A stretch of DNA of 64,000 bases from JADJOM01 sp046327715 (GTDB taxonomy: Bacteria > Gemmatimonadota > Gemmatimonadetes > Gemmatimonadales > GWC2-71-9). A program made the translations under genes and the position numbers. The notes below the pieces were generated by a model that ran no database searches, was not told where the DNA came from, and saw nothing but the letters and a program-made list of their open reading frames with translations. Shown here piece after piece: positions 45,291 to 53,987 of this stretch. The DNA is taken from assembly GCA_046327715.1 (NCBI GenBank), contig JAXLXY010000015.1, positions 9,977 to 73,976 on the forward strand, in the 5' to 3' direction. Each line of letters starts with the position of its first letter. Within the stretch, counting starts at the first letter, position 1.

Positions 45291-48116
45291 TCACCACCCC
45301 AGCTGCACCTCCGCCCGGCTGTAGAGGAACCGTCCGTTGTAGCCGAAGGGGCTGGCGGCCGCCCACGGGAAGGTGCCGTAGTTGTTGTTGAACAGCTTGG
45401 CCGGGTCCGAGTTGGGATCCCCCGGATCGGTCGGGGTGTTCGACGATGGCTGGTCGGGATAGGTGTTGAAGATGTTCCGCGCCCCGACCGAGAGCTTGAC
45501 CTGGTTGAAGCTGTAGCTGATCTCGGCGTCGAACAGGGTCTTGGCGCCGTAATTCTCGCGGCACAGGTCGCAGAAGCCCGGCTGGGCCGAGGAGAACTTG
45601 CCGTAGTACGAGGCGCGGGTGAGCGCGTGGAACCGCCCGCGGTCGTACACGGTGGTCAGGGTGCCCCGCCAGTCGGGCCGTTCCTCGGTGATGCCGATGT
45701 AGGTGACCGTGTCGATGAGGCCGGGCTCGGTGGAGGTGGCGAGCACCGACGGCAGCGGGTCGATGTGGGTGATCGTGTTCTTCGTGTAGTTCACCCCGGC
45801 GTCGAAGGTCAGGGTGCCGGAGACCCCGGCCGGGACCCGCAGGCTCGCCGAGAGGTCGATGCCCTGGGTCCTGGTGTCGAGGCCATTGGTGAAGTACTGC
45901 ACGCCGCCGACGCCGGTGAAGCCGTTGCGGGCCAGGATGGCGAGCGTGGTGTCGTCATCGAAGGTGGCGCCGAGCAGGATGCGGTCGTTGATCTTGATGT
46001 GGTAGACGTCGAGCGTGATCGTCAGGTTGTCGCGGGGAGTGACCGCGAGGCCGGCGCTCAGGTTGAGGGAGGTCTCTTCCTTGAGCGGCTTGGCGCCGAG
46101 GAGCTGCGACACCGGGTTGTCGGTGGGGTAGTTGCCCACCTCCACCAGCTGGCCGGCGATGTAGCTCGTGGTCAGGTGGCTGAAGTAGTTCTGGCTGAGG
46201 CCGGGCGCCCGGAAGCCGGTGCTCGCCGCGCCGCGGAGCACGAGCCGCTGGGTAGGCTGGAAGCGCAGGGCCAGCTTGCCCGACAGATTGGAGCCGAAGT
46301 CGGAGTAGTTCTCGAACCGGCTGGCGACGTTGGCCAGCACCTTGGGCGTCAGGTTGGTCTCGAGGTCGAGGTACGCGCCGGCGTTGGTGCGGGAGTGGTC
46401 GCTGGCGTCGCTCGGCGAGAAGCCGCCGAAGACCGAGGAGCCGCCGGGCGCGGGGCCGGCCGAGTCCTGGTCCAGGTGGTTGCCGTTCACCCAGGAGGCG
46501 AACTCGCCCTGCACGATCTTGAACTGCTCGCGGCGCACCGCGCCGCCGACCGCGACGTTGACCGGGGCCGGCAGACCGAGGGAGAGCGCCTTGGCGAAGT
46601 TCACCGCGCCGATCGACTCCCGCCGCAGCAGGCGGCCGGCGAAGAACGAGGTCTGGTTGGGGATCCCCGGGTCGTCGCTGGTGCCGAGCAGGCTGTCGGC
46701 CCCCGGCGCGCAGGCGGTCACCAGGCAGGGCCCCAGCGAGGCGTTCAGGGTATTGCGCAGGTTGTAGTCAAACCGATTGACGCCGTAGGTGCCGCCGAAG
46801 TCGATGGCCCAGCCGGCCGCGCTGGTGCGCAGGCCGCCCGCGGCGGAGAAGTCCTCCACCGTGGGGTGGAACTCGGGCAGGAAGCCCTGGGGATAGATCT
46901 CCTGCCAGTTGCGGTTGCCGTCGAAGTAGCGCCAGTAGCCGTTGCCGGTGCCGATGCGGTGGCTGTAGCCGCCGAAGGCATACAGCTCGGTGCTCCCGGT
47001 GGCGCCCAGGGGCATGCGGAAGTTGGCGAAGGTCATCGCGTCCTTCTCGAAGCCGTCGCCCCAGTGGAGGTTGGGCTGGGGGAGGCTGTTCCGCTTGACC
47101 ACGACCTCGCCATTCTTGTTGATGGAATCGGCGTTGCCGGCGGCGTCCACCAGGTAGGGGTCGGCCCAGGCCCGGTTGGTGGGCTCGCGCCGCTGGAACT
47201 CCCCGAAGAGGGCCAGCGACCCCCGGCCCAGCCCGATGCCCAGCCCGCCGTTGAGGTCCACGGTGGTGCCGTCGTTCTTGTAGCCCTTGCCGGTGACGTA
47301 CTGGCCCGCGTTGGCGGTGAGGAACGGGGCGAAGCGCCCTTCCTTGAGCACCACGTTGACCACGCCGGCGATCGCGTCGGAGCCGTACTGGGCCGCGGCG
47401 CCGTCGCGCAGGACCTCGATCCGTTCCACCGCGCCGCCCGGGATGGCGTTCATGTCCACCCCCGAGCTGCCGGCGCCCATGCCGTACGCGAAGGTGTTCA
47501 CCACCGCCATCTGGTGCCGGCGCCAGCCGTTGACCAGCACCAGGGTATGGTCCGGCGAGAGGCCGCGCAGCGTGAAGGGGCGCATGATGTCGTTCGCGTC
47601 GGTGACGCTCTGGCGCGGGAAGTTCACCGAGGGCGCCAGGGCCTGCAGGATCTGGCTGGTCTCGGTGGTGCCCTGCTGGGCGATCTCCTCCGCGGTGAAG
47701 ACGTCCACCGGCACCGCCAGCTCCTCCGCCGCGGTGTGCCGGCCGCGCGAGCCGATCACCACGTCGATCGGTGCCAGTTCCACCGCCGACCGGGCCAGGG
47801 TGAAGTCGCGCTGGGCCACGTCGCCCGCCGCGATTTCGAGGTTGGTCTCCAGCGGCGTGTACCCGATGGCGCGGACCCGGAGCGTCCGGGTGCCAGTGGG
47901 CAGCCCGCGCAGCACATAACGCCCGGTCGCCGCGGTGGTGGCGCGGAGCGTCGTACCGTCCACGGAAATGCTGGCCCCGGCGATCGCGGCGCCGGTGCTG
48001 TCCATCACCTTGCCTTGCACGCTGCCGGACTGGGCCGCCAGGGTGGATGGGGCGAGGAGCAACAGCAGGGACAGCCCGGCGCACAGGCCGAGCAGGCGGA
48101 CCACGGAACGTGGCAT
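45291..48116 (-). CDS. TonB-dependent outer-membrane receptor with carboxypeptidase-regulatory-like domain
   Basis: 941 aa from ATG 48116, with GGAGG five bases upstream. Signal peptide (cleavage near STLAAQS), then a CarboxypepD_reg-like domain (about 30-110; GSVQGKVMDSTGAAIAGASI), then the plug domain (TSQILQALAPSVNF, FTLRGLSPDHTLVLVNGWRR, ERIEVLRDGAAAQYGSDAIA) and a beta barrel ending LGW. The arrangement resembles SusC-like and Gemmatimonadota receptors. No SusD-like gene or siderophore gene is adjacent, so the ligand is unknown. It is transcribed alone; the upstream neighbour is divergent. Confidence 0.94.
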   Translation of the reverse strand: MPRSVVRLLGLCAGLSLLLLLAPSTLAAQSGSVQGKVMDSTGAAIAGASISVDGTTLRATTAATGRYVLRGLPTGTRTLRVRAIGYTPLETNLEIAAGDVAQRDFTLARSAVELAPIDVVIGSRGRHTAAEELAVPVDVFTAEEIAQQGTTETSQILQALAPSVNFPRQSVTDANDIMRPFTLRGLSPDHTLVLVNGWRRHQMAVVNTFAYGMGAGSSGVDMNAIPGGAVERIEVLRDGAAAQYGSDAIAGVVNVVLKEGRFAPFLTANAGQYVTGKGYKNDGTTVDLNGGLGIGLGRGSLALFGEFQRREPTNRAWADPYLVDAAGNADSINKNGEVVVKRNSLPQPNLHWGDGFEKDAMTFANFRMPLGATGSTELYAFGGYSHRIGTGNGYWRYFDGNRNWQEIYPQGFLPEFHPTVEDFSAAGGLRTSAAGWAIDFGGTYGVNRFDYNLRNTLNASLGPCLVTACAPGADSLLGTSDDPGIPNQTSFFAGRLLRRESIGAVNFAKALSLGLPAPVNVAVGGAVRREQFKIVQGEFASWVNGNHLDQDSAGPAPGGSSVFGGFSPSDASDHSRTNAGAYLDLETNLTPKVLANVASRFENYSDFGSNLSGKLALRFQPTQRLVLRGAASTGFRAPGLSQNYFSHLTTSYIAGQLVEVGNYPTDNPVSQLLGAKPLKEETSLNLSAGLAVTPRDNLTITLDVYHIKINDRILLGATFDDDTTLAILARNGFTGVGGVQYFTNGLDTRTQGIDLSASLRVPAGVSGTLTFDAGVNYTKNTITHIDPLPSVLATSTEPGLIDTVTYIGITEERPDWRGTLTTVYDRGRFHALTRASYYGKFSSAQPGFCDLCRENYGAKTLFDAEISYSFNQVKLSVGARNIFNTYPDQPSSNTPTDPGDPNSDPAKLFNNNYGTFPWAAASPFGYNGRFLYSRAEVQLGW

Positions 48117-48259
48117 CCGGACCTCCGAGGGGTAAGGCTGCTTGTCGGTGGGGAAGGGCCTCTCATCGGCGAGATTACGCCCGAATCGGGGGCGCGTCAA
48201 GCGATCGTCCGCCCCGCATGGCACCCTGGCGGGCCGCCGATCGGGGGGAGGGGGCAACC

Positions 48260-48841
48260 GTGGAAGGGTTCGTGAGTCACTACGGCCTCGGGGCGCTCTT
48301 CCTGCTGGCCACCGTCGAGGGTGATGCCAGCCTGGTGCTGGCGGGGGTCCTGGTCCACGCCGGCCTGCTGCCCCTGGCCGGCGCCATGGGCGCCGGCGCG
48401 GCCGGCAACCTCCTCGGCGACTGCGTCTGGTTCCTGGCCGGGCGCCGGCTCCGCGGTCACATCCGGGAGTCCCGCCTCTACCGGCTGGTCGGTCACCGGA
48501 TCGAGTGGCTGGCCGGCCGGCTGGGACCCTGGCAGCTGCTGGCGGCCCGGGTAGTCTACGGCACCCGGAACGCCTCCATGCTCTTCTGGGGGCAGTTCGG
48601 GCTGCCGTTCCCCCGGTTCCTCGCGGTGGACACCCTCGGCTGTGCCCTGGCGGCGGTCGGGTATGTCCTGGCGGGACGCCTGCTCGGGCACGGTGCCACG
48701 GCGCTCGCCGGGGACCTGCGCCGCGCCGAGCACTGGCTGCTGGCAGTCGCCGGCTGTGTGGCGCTGGTGGCTGGGGTCAGCCGGGTGGCACGCCGCCGGC
48801 TGGAACGTCCCGGCCCGCCCTCCCCGGAAGATGGCCCATGA
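48260..48841 (+). CDS. DedA-family membrane protein
   Basis: 193 aa from GTG 48260, five bases after a G-rich GGGAGGGGG site. Four to five membrane segments; AGAMGAGAAGNLLGDCVWFLAG, the arginine/tyrosine-containing AARVVYGTRNASMLFWGQFG and the following amphipathic part are DedA/SNARE-associated family features. Related proteins act in lipid-carrier recycling (UptA/DedA) and envelope stress. Divergent from the TonB-receptor gene. Confidence 0.85.
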   Translation: MEGFVSHYGLGALFLLATVEGDASLVLAGVLVHAGLLPLAGAMGAGAAGNLLGDCVWFLAGRRLRGHIRESRLYRLVGHRIEWLAGRLGPWQLLAARVVYGTRNASMLFWGQFGLPFPRFLAVDTLGCALAAVGYVLAGRLLGHGATALAGDLRRAEHWLLAVAGCVALVAGVSRVARRRLERPGPPSPEDGP

Positions 48842-48879
48842 AAGTTGCGTAGGTGATTCAGTGTAGCGAAGTTACATCC

Positions 48880-49917
48880 ATGCCTCCGGCTCCCCTCGTG
48901 GCCGACCTCCGGGCCCGCAAGACCCCGGCGATCGCCCGCGCCATCTCGATGGTGGAGAATGCGCGGCCCGGCTTCGAGGAGTTGCTTTCCACCATCCATC
49001 CCACGCTTGGTCGCGCCTGGCGCATCGGCATCACCGGCCCGCCGGGCGCCGGGAAGTCCACCCTGACCGAGCGCCTGGTCCAGGCCTACCGTGCCCAGGG
49101 ACGTACCGTCGCCGTCGTGGCGGTGGACCCCACCAGTCCGTTCACGGGTGGCGCGCTGCTCGGGGACCGCATCCGGATGGAGTCGATCGCCCTCGACCCG
49201 GGGGTGTTCATCCGCTCCATGGCCACGCGCGGTTCCCTGGGCGGGCTGGCCACCACCACCCGTGAGGTCTGCGACGTCCTCGACGCGGGGGGCTTCGACC
49301 GGATCCTGATCGAGACGGTGGGGGTGGGCCAGTCCGAGCTCGACGTGGCCCGCACGGCCGACTCCACGGTGCTGGTGCTGGTCCCCGAGTCGGGCGACGG
49401 CATCCAGACCCTCAAGTCCGGCATCATGGAGATCGGCGACCTGTTCGTGGTCAACAAGGCCGACCGTCCCGGCGCCGACCGGCTGCGCCAGGAGATCGAG
49501 GTGACCCTCGGCATCCGGCACGGCAACGCCTTCCGCCACGTGAAGGCGCACCATGGGCCCGCGGTGACGGGGCCAGCGGCCGCCGCGGCGCCGGCGGCCG
49601 ATCCGCCGGGATGGATGCCGCCGGTGCTCGGGACCATCGCCGCCAAGGGGGAGGGCACCGACGCCCTGGTGGCCGCGCTCGAGCGGCACCGGGCGCAGCT
49701 CGAGGCCACCGGCGAGCTCGAGGTGCGGCGCCGGCGCCGGCTGCACGACCGGACCCGCGAGCTGGTGGAGCGCGCCGCGCGGCAGTGGATCTGGCAGGAG
49801 AGCGGGGCGGAGCAGCTGATCCAGGAACAGCTGGATGCGGTCGTCGAGGGGCGCACCAGTCCGTACGAGGTGGCCGCCCTGGTGCTGGACGGACTCAAGC
49901 AGGGATCCCGCCTATGA
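48880..49917 (+). CDS. meaB: MeaB/ArgK-family GTPase, methylmalonyl-CoA mutase chaperone
   Basis: 345 aa from ATG 48880; GTG 48853 would add nine residues. G3E-type GTPase: Walker A GITGPPGAGKSTLTERL, VAVDPTSPFTGGALLGDRIR, the Asp/Glu switch DRILIETVGVGQSE and NKAD for guanine specificity. It protects and reloads B12 in methylmalonyl-CoA mutase; the mutase large subunit follows with an ATGA overlap. The first name of the gene comes from methylotrophy studies, which fits the serine-cycle island but does not prove a link. Confidence 0.95.
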   Translation: MPPAPLVADLRARKTPAIARAISMVENARPGFEELLSTIHPTLGRAWRIGITGPPGAGKSTLTERLVQAYRAQGRTVAVVAVDPTSPFTGGALLGDRIRMESIALDPGVFIRSMATRGSLGGLATTTREVCDVLDAGGFDRILIETVGVGQSELDVARTADSTVLVLVPESGDGIQTLKSGIMEIGDLFVVNKADRPGADRLRQEIEVTLGIRHGNAFRHVKAHHGPAVTGPAAAAAPAADPPGWMPPVLGTIAAKGEGTDALVAALERHRAQLEATGELEVRRRRRLHDRTRELVERAARQWIWQESGAEQLIQEQLDAVVEGRTSPYEVAALVLDGLKQGSRL

Positions 49918-51620
49918 CCATTTCGCGGCCGGACGAAACGCAGGATCTCGCCCAGCGCATCGAGGCGCAGGAACGGGAGCTCGAGGCGCTGCGCCGGGAG
50001 GTCGCCGCCTGGCGCGCCGCCATGGCCAGCCAGGCCCTGCGCACCGACACGGACTTCAGCAGCTGGTCGGGGCGCAGCGTCGAGCCGGTGTACACGGTCC
50101 TCGACCTCCTCCGCACCCAGAAGGGGGGCCTGCCCGGCGAGTACCCCTACCTGCGCGGCATCCACCCCACCGGCTACCGCGGCAAGCTGTGGACGATGCG
50201 CCAGTTCGCCGGCTTCGGCACGGCCCAGGATACCAACGAGCGCTACAAGTTCCTGCTGGCGCGGGGCCAGACCGGTCTCTCGGTGGCGTTCGACTTTCCC
50301 ACCCTCATGGGCTACGACTCCGACCATCCCCGGTCGGAGGGCGAGGTGGGCAAGTGCGGCGTGGCGATCTCCAGCGCCCGCGACATGGAGGACCTCTTCG
50401 ACGGGATCCCGCTCGACCAGGTCTCGACCTCGATGACCATCAATGGCCCGGCGGCCATGCTGTTCTGCTTCTACGTGGCCGCCGCGGAGCGCCAGGGCGT
50501 GGACATCGCCCGCCTGCAGGGCACGATCCAGAATGACATGCTGAAGGAGTACATGGCCCAGCACGCCTGGATCTTCCCGGTGGAGCCGGCGCTCAAGGTC
50601 ATCGTGGACCTCTTCGAGTGGGCCTCGGTCCACACCCCGAAGTGGAACACGATCTCGATCTCGGGCTACCACATCCGCGAGGCCGGGGCCACCGCCGCGC
50701 AGGAGCTGGCGTTCACCCTCGCCAACGGCTTCTGCTACGTGGAGCACGGTCTCGAGCGCGGGCTCGACGTCGACGCGTTCGCCCCCCGGCTGTCGTTCTT
50801 CTGGGACGTCCACAACGACTTCTTCGAGGAGATCGCCAAGCTGCGCGCGGCGCGCCGCATCTGGGCCCGGACGATGCGGCAGAAGTACGGCGCCCGGAAT
50901 CCCCGCAGCTGGCAGATGCGCTTCCACTGCCAGACGGCCGGGGTGTCACTCACCGCCCAGCAGCCGCACAACAACATCGTGCGGGTGGCGTACCAGGGAC
51001 TGGCCGCGGTGCTCGGGGGCACCCAGTCGCTGCACACCAATGCCCTCGACGAGACCCTGGCGCTGCCCACCGAGGAGTCGGTGCGGATCGCGCTGCGCAC
51101 CCAGCAGATCCTGGCGTACGAGACGGGCGTCCCCAACGTGGCCGATCCGCTGGGCGGTTCCTACTACGTGGAGGCGCTGACCGACGGCCTGGAACGGGAG
51201 GCGGCGGGGCTCTTCGCCGAGATCGAGGCCCAGGGCGGCGTGGTGCGGGCCATCGAGGGGGGCTGGTTCCAGCGCCAGATCGCGCAGTCGGCGTCGCGGT
51301 TCCAGCAGGAGGTGGAGCAGGGCCGGCGGGTGGTGGTGGGGCTCAACCAGTTCGCCGAGGAGGAGGAGCCGCCGGTCGCCATCCTCAAGATCGGCGGGGA
51401 CGCGGAGCGGCAGCAGCGCGCGCGGATGGCGGCGCTCCGCGGGAGCCGGGACCAGGCCCGGGTGGAGGCCGCCCTCGAGGCCCTCCGCGCCGCGGCGGTG
51501 GACGGGCGGAACGTCATTCCCCTCATGCTCGATTGCGCCCGGGCATACGCGACCCTCTTCGAGATCCGGCACGTGCTCGAGGGGGTCTACGGGACCTATC
51601 GGGAGCCCGTGTTCTTCTGA
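49914..51620 (+). CDS. Methylmalonyl-CoA mutase, catalytic large subunit
   Basis: 568 aa, catalytic TIM-barrel part only; the B12-binding domain is encoded separately at 53549. PYLRGIHPTGYRGKLWTMRQ with FAGFGTAQDTNERYKFLL, GLSVAFDFPTLMGYDSDHP, TSMTINGPAAMLFCFYVAAAER and RFHCQTAGVSLTAQQPHNNI are mutase signatures. A charged coiled-coil N-terminus (about 8-35) may bind the small subunit. Related enzymes isomerise isobutyryl-CoA or ethylmalonyl-CoA; residues around the acyl group look methylmalonyl-like (YRGKLWTMRQFAG), but this is a soft distinction. Confidence 0.92.
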   Translation: MTISRPDETQDLAQRIEAQERELEALRREVAAWRAAMASQALRTDTDFSSWSGRSVEPVYTVLDLLRTQKGGLPGEYPYLRGIHPTGYRGKLWTMRQFAGFGTAQDTNERYKFLLARGQTGLSVAFDFPTLMGYDSDHPRSEGEVGKCGVAISSARDMEDLFDGIPLDQVSTSMTINGPAAMLFCFYVAAAERQGVDIARLQGTIQNDMLKEYMAQHAWIFPVEPALKVIVDLFEWASVHTPKWNTISISGYHIREAGATAAQELAFTLANGFCYVEHGLERGLDVDAFAPRLSFFWDVHNDFFEEIAKLRAARRIWARTMRQKYGARNPRSWQMRFHCQTAGVSLTAQQPHNNIVRVAYQGLAAVLGGTQSLHTNALDETLALPTEESVRIALRTQQILAYETGVPNVADPLGGSYYVEALTDGLEREAAGLFAEIEAQGGVVRAIEGGWFQRQIAQSASRFQQEVEQGRRVVVGLNQFAEEEEPPVAILKIGGDAERQQRARMAALRGSRDQARVEAALEALRAAAVDGRNVIPLMLDCARAYATLFEIRHVLEGVYGTYREPVFF

Positions 51621-51634
51621 ACCCGCGGCGTCCC

Positions 51635-51668
51635 GACGGCAGTCCCGGACCACGGGTCCGGGGCCGTC
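51635..51668 (+). terminator. Two-part hairpin after the mutase large subunit
   Basis: Inner perfect 8-bp stem CCCGGACC/GGTCCGGG around ACG, continued by an outer 6-bp stem GACGGC/GCCGTC. No T-run. It fills the 77-bp gap before the BaeRF10 gene. Confidence 0.45.
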
Positions 51669-51697
51669 CGGCGCCGCCTTCGCACTGACGTGGACCC

Positions 51698-52852
51698 ATG
51701 ACGAACCCAGACATCAAGAAGCTCCTGACCCGGCTCACCCGTCTGCGGACCGATGAGCACCGGATCGTCACCTGCTACCTCAAGGTCGAGCCCCGGGACC
51801 GGGCGCGCGGCAAGTACGTCATCAAGCTCAAGAACCGGATCCGCGAGGTGGAGCAGGCGCTCGACGGCCTCGACCTCCCCCGCGGGGTGCGCGAGGAGGT
51901 GCAGGCCGACCTCAAGCGCATCTTCGACCAGCTGCGGGAGCCGGCGCGCCTCCCGGCCTCCCAGGGTGTGGCGGTCTTCGCCTGCGGGCCGCTCAAGCTC
52001 TTCGAACTGGTGGGGCTGCCGAGCGTGCACCGCTCCCGGCTCGCCGTGGACCGCACGCCGCTGGTCCGCGAGCTCGCCTCGGTGGAGGACGAGATCGGCA
52101 GTCTGCTGACCGTGGTGCTCGACCGCACCGCGGCCCGGCTGTTCGAGGTCACGGCGTTCGGCGCCGAGGAACTCGACGGCATCAAGGCCGACAGCACCCG
52201 TGGCGGCCGCTTCCACAGCGATCGGCAGGGCTCGCCCGGCCAGGGGGAGTCGCAGTTCAACAACCGCATCCGCGAGGAGAAGCAGCGGCACTACGCCGCG
52301 ATCGCCGAACGGCTCTTCGCGCATCACCGGAAGCGGCCGGTGCACGGCATCGTGCTCGCCGGGCCGGGCAAGGAGGCCGGGGCGGTCGCCGCGTTCCTCC
52401 ATCCCTACCTGGCCGAACGGCTCATGGGAGTGGTGAGCCTCAACCCCAAGGACGCCAAGACCGCGGTGGTGTACGAGGCCACCCTGGCGGCGCGCGCGGA
52501 GTACGAGCGGGAGGCCGAGCGGCACGTGGCGCACGGCCTGGCCGACGCGCTGGGCCAGGGCTGGGCCGTGGACGGCTTCGAGGGCACCCTCCGGGCCCTT
52601 GGCCGCGGGCAGGTGCGCACCCTGCTGGTCGACGCCGACGCCCAGGGCCCCGGCTACCGCTCCGGCCGCACCGGACGGCTGGCGCTCCAGGAACGGGAGC
52701 TGCGCGCCGATGGCGACGTGGTGCCGGTCCTCGACATCGTCGACGAGGCCATCGAGGAGGCCCTCCGCCAGCGGGTCGAGGTCGAGGTGGTGTATGACGA
52801 CGAGGCCCGCCAGTCCGTGGCGAGCCTCGCCGGGCTGCTCCGCTTCCGGTGA
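51698..52852 (+). CDS. BaeRF family 10 protein (bacterial eRF1-like)
   Basis: 384 aa. Opens with a helix/sheet segment (HRIVTCYLKVEPRDRARGKYV), then an eRF1-like core with LLTVVLDRTAARLFEV, a charged loop (GRFHSDRQGSPGQGESQFNN) and RPVHGIVLAGPGKEAGAV; the C-terminal part (LGRGQVRTLLVDADAQGPG, VVPVLDIVDEAIEEALRQ) is an L7Ae/eRF1 domain-3-like fold. This matches in layout the BaeRF10 group of bacterial archaeo-eukaryotic release-factor homologues, probably involved in ribosome rescue or RNA binding; function is not settled. It overlaps the HAD gene by 4 bases and sits between the two mutase genes. Confidence 0.75.
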   Translation: MTNPDIKKLLTRLTRLRTDEHRIVTCYLKVEPRDRARGKYVIKLKNRIREVEQALDGLDLPRGVREEVQADLKRIFDQLREPARLPASQGVAVFACGPLKLFELVGLPSVHRSRLAVDRTPLVRELASVEDEIGSLLTVVLDRTAARLFEVTAFGAEELDGIKADSTRGGRFHSDRQGSPGQGESQFNNRIREEKQRHYAAIAERLFAHHRKRPVHGIVLAGPGKEAGAVAAFLHPYLAERLMGVVSLNPKDAKTAVVYEATLAARAEYEREAERHVAHGLADALGQGWAVDGFEGTLRALGRGQVRTLLVDADAQGPGYRSGRTGRLALQERELRADGDVVPVLDIVDEAIEEALRQRVEVEVVYDDEARQSVASLAGLLRFR

Positions 52853-53547
52853 GCCTGCGCGCCGTCCTGTTCGACGCCGGCAACACGCTCGTCTCGCTCG
52901 ACTACCCGCGGCTCGCCGCCGCGGTGGGCCGCGCGACGGGCGTGCCCCTCACCGGTCCCGGCCTCGCCGCGCAGGCCGGACCGGCGGCGCTTGCGCTGGA
53001 GCAGGGCGAGACCTCCGACCGTGAGCGCGCCTCGCGGTACCTCGAGCTGCTGTTCCGGCTCGCCGGGGTGCCGCCGGAGCAGAACGAGGTGGTTCGCGAC
53101 ACCCTGCTTGCCCTGCACCGGGAACGGCACCTGTGGGGCGCGATCGACCCGGCCACTGCCCCGGCGCTGGGCCGGCTCCGCCATGCCGGGCTGCGGCTGG
53201 CCGTCGTCTCCAACAGCGATGGCCGGGCCGAGGAGGCGCTGGCGGTGGCAGGCATCCGTGACGCCTTCGAGCTGGTGATCGACTCGCAGCTCGTCGGGGT
53301 GGAGAAGCCGGACCCGCGGATCTTCGCGATCGCGCTGGAGCGCCTCGGCCTCCCGCCGGCCGCGGCGCTGTACGTAGGCGACATCTACGAGGTAGACGTG
53401 GTCGGCGCCCGGCGCGCCGGTCTCGACGTGATCCTGCTCGACCCGCTCGGCCTCCATGCCGGGCGGGACGTGCGCACCGCGCCCAGCGTGGCCGCGGTGG
53501 CCGACCTGCTGCTCGACGCTGACGGACAGGTTCAACCCGGGGACTGA
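52849..53547 (+). CDS. HAD-superfamily hydrolase
   Basis: 232 aa from GTG 52849. HAD motif I AVLFDAGNTLV (general acid Asp replaced by Gly-Asn context: D-A-G-N-T, a common variant), motif II VVSNSDGRAEE, motif III Lys in VGVEKPDPRIF and motif IV YVGDIYEVDVVGARRAG. A helical cap (about 20-95) points to a subfamily I enzyme such as phosphoglycolate or YjjG-type phosphatases. Substrate unknown. Ends one base before the B12-subunit start. Confidence 0.85.
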   Translation: MSLRAVLFDAGNTLVSLDYPRLAAAVGRATGVPLTGPGLAAQAGPAALALEQGETSDRERASRYLELLFRLAGVPPEQNEVVRDTLLALHRERHLWGAIDPATAPALGRLRHAGLRLAVVSNSDGRAEEALAVAGIRDAFELVIDSQLVGVEKPDPRIFAIALERLGLPPAAALYVGDIYEVDVVGARRAGLDVILLDPLGLHAGRDVRTAPSVAAVADLLLDADGQVQPGD

Positions 53548-53548
53548 C

Positions 53549-53983
53549 ATGGTGGCTCAGCTCGACAAGAAACCGCTCTCCCGCCCGATCCGGGTCCTGG
53601 TGGCCAAGCCGGGCCTCGACGGGCACGACCGCGGCGCCAAGGTCGTCGCCGCCGCCCTCCGCGACGCCGGGATGGAGGTCGTCTACACCGGCCTGCACCA
53701 GACCCCGGAGATGATCGCCAGCGCGGCCGTGCAGGAGGACGTCGACGTGGTGGGACTCTCGATCCTCTCCGGCGCGCACATGACCCTCTTCCCGCGGGTG
53801 CGCACCCTGCTCGATGAGGCCGGCCGGCCCGACATCCTCCTGACCGGCGGCGGGATCATCCCCGACGACGACGCCCAGGCGCTGGAGCGCGCGGGCGTCG
53901 GCCGGCTGTTCGGGCCCGGCACCCCCACGGGCGACCTCATCGCCTACATCCAGGGCTGGGCTGCCGACCACCTCAAGGACTAG
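53549..53983 (+). CDS. Methylmalonyl-CoA mutase, B12-binding small subunit
   Basis: 144 aa. Rossmann-like cobalamin-binding domain: PGLDGHDRGAKVVAAALRDA carries the DxHxxG motif, with His26 as the lower axial cobalt ligand. GLSILSGAH and LTGGGIIPDDD are the other conserved loops. Together with the large subunit at 49914 it reconstitutes the usual mutase, split in two genes with two unrelated genes between. Four bases separate it from the carboxylase gene. Confidence 0.93.
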   Translation: MVAQLDKKPLSRPIRVLVAKPGLDGHDRGAKVVAAALRDAGMEVVYTGLHQTPEMIASAAVQEDVDVVGLSILSGAHMTLFPRVRTLLDEAGRPDILLTGGGIIPDDDAQALERAGVGRLFGPGTPTGDLIAYIQGWAADHLKD

Positions 53984-53987
53984 CCTC

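Noticed and set aside
48842..48879. B12 riboswitch before meaB and mutase
   Set aside because: The gap between the DedA gene and meaB is under 40 bases, too short for a cobalamin riboswitch, and no B12-box-like sequence is visible.
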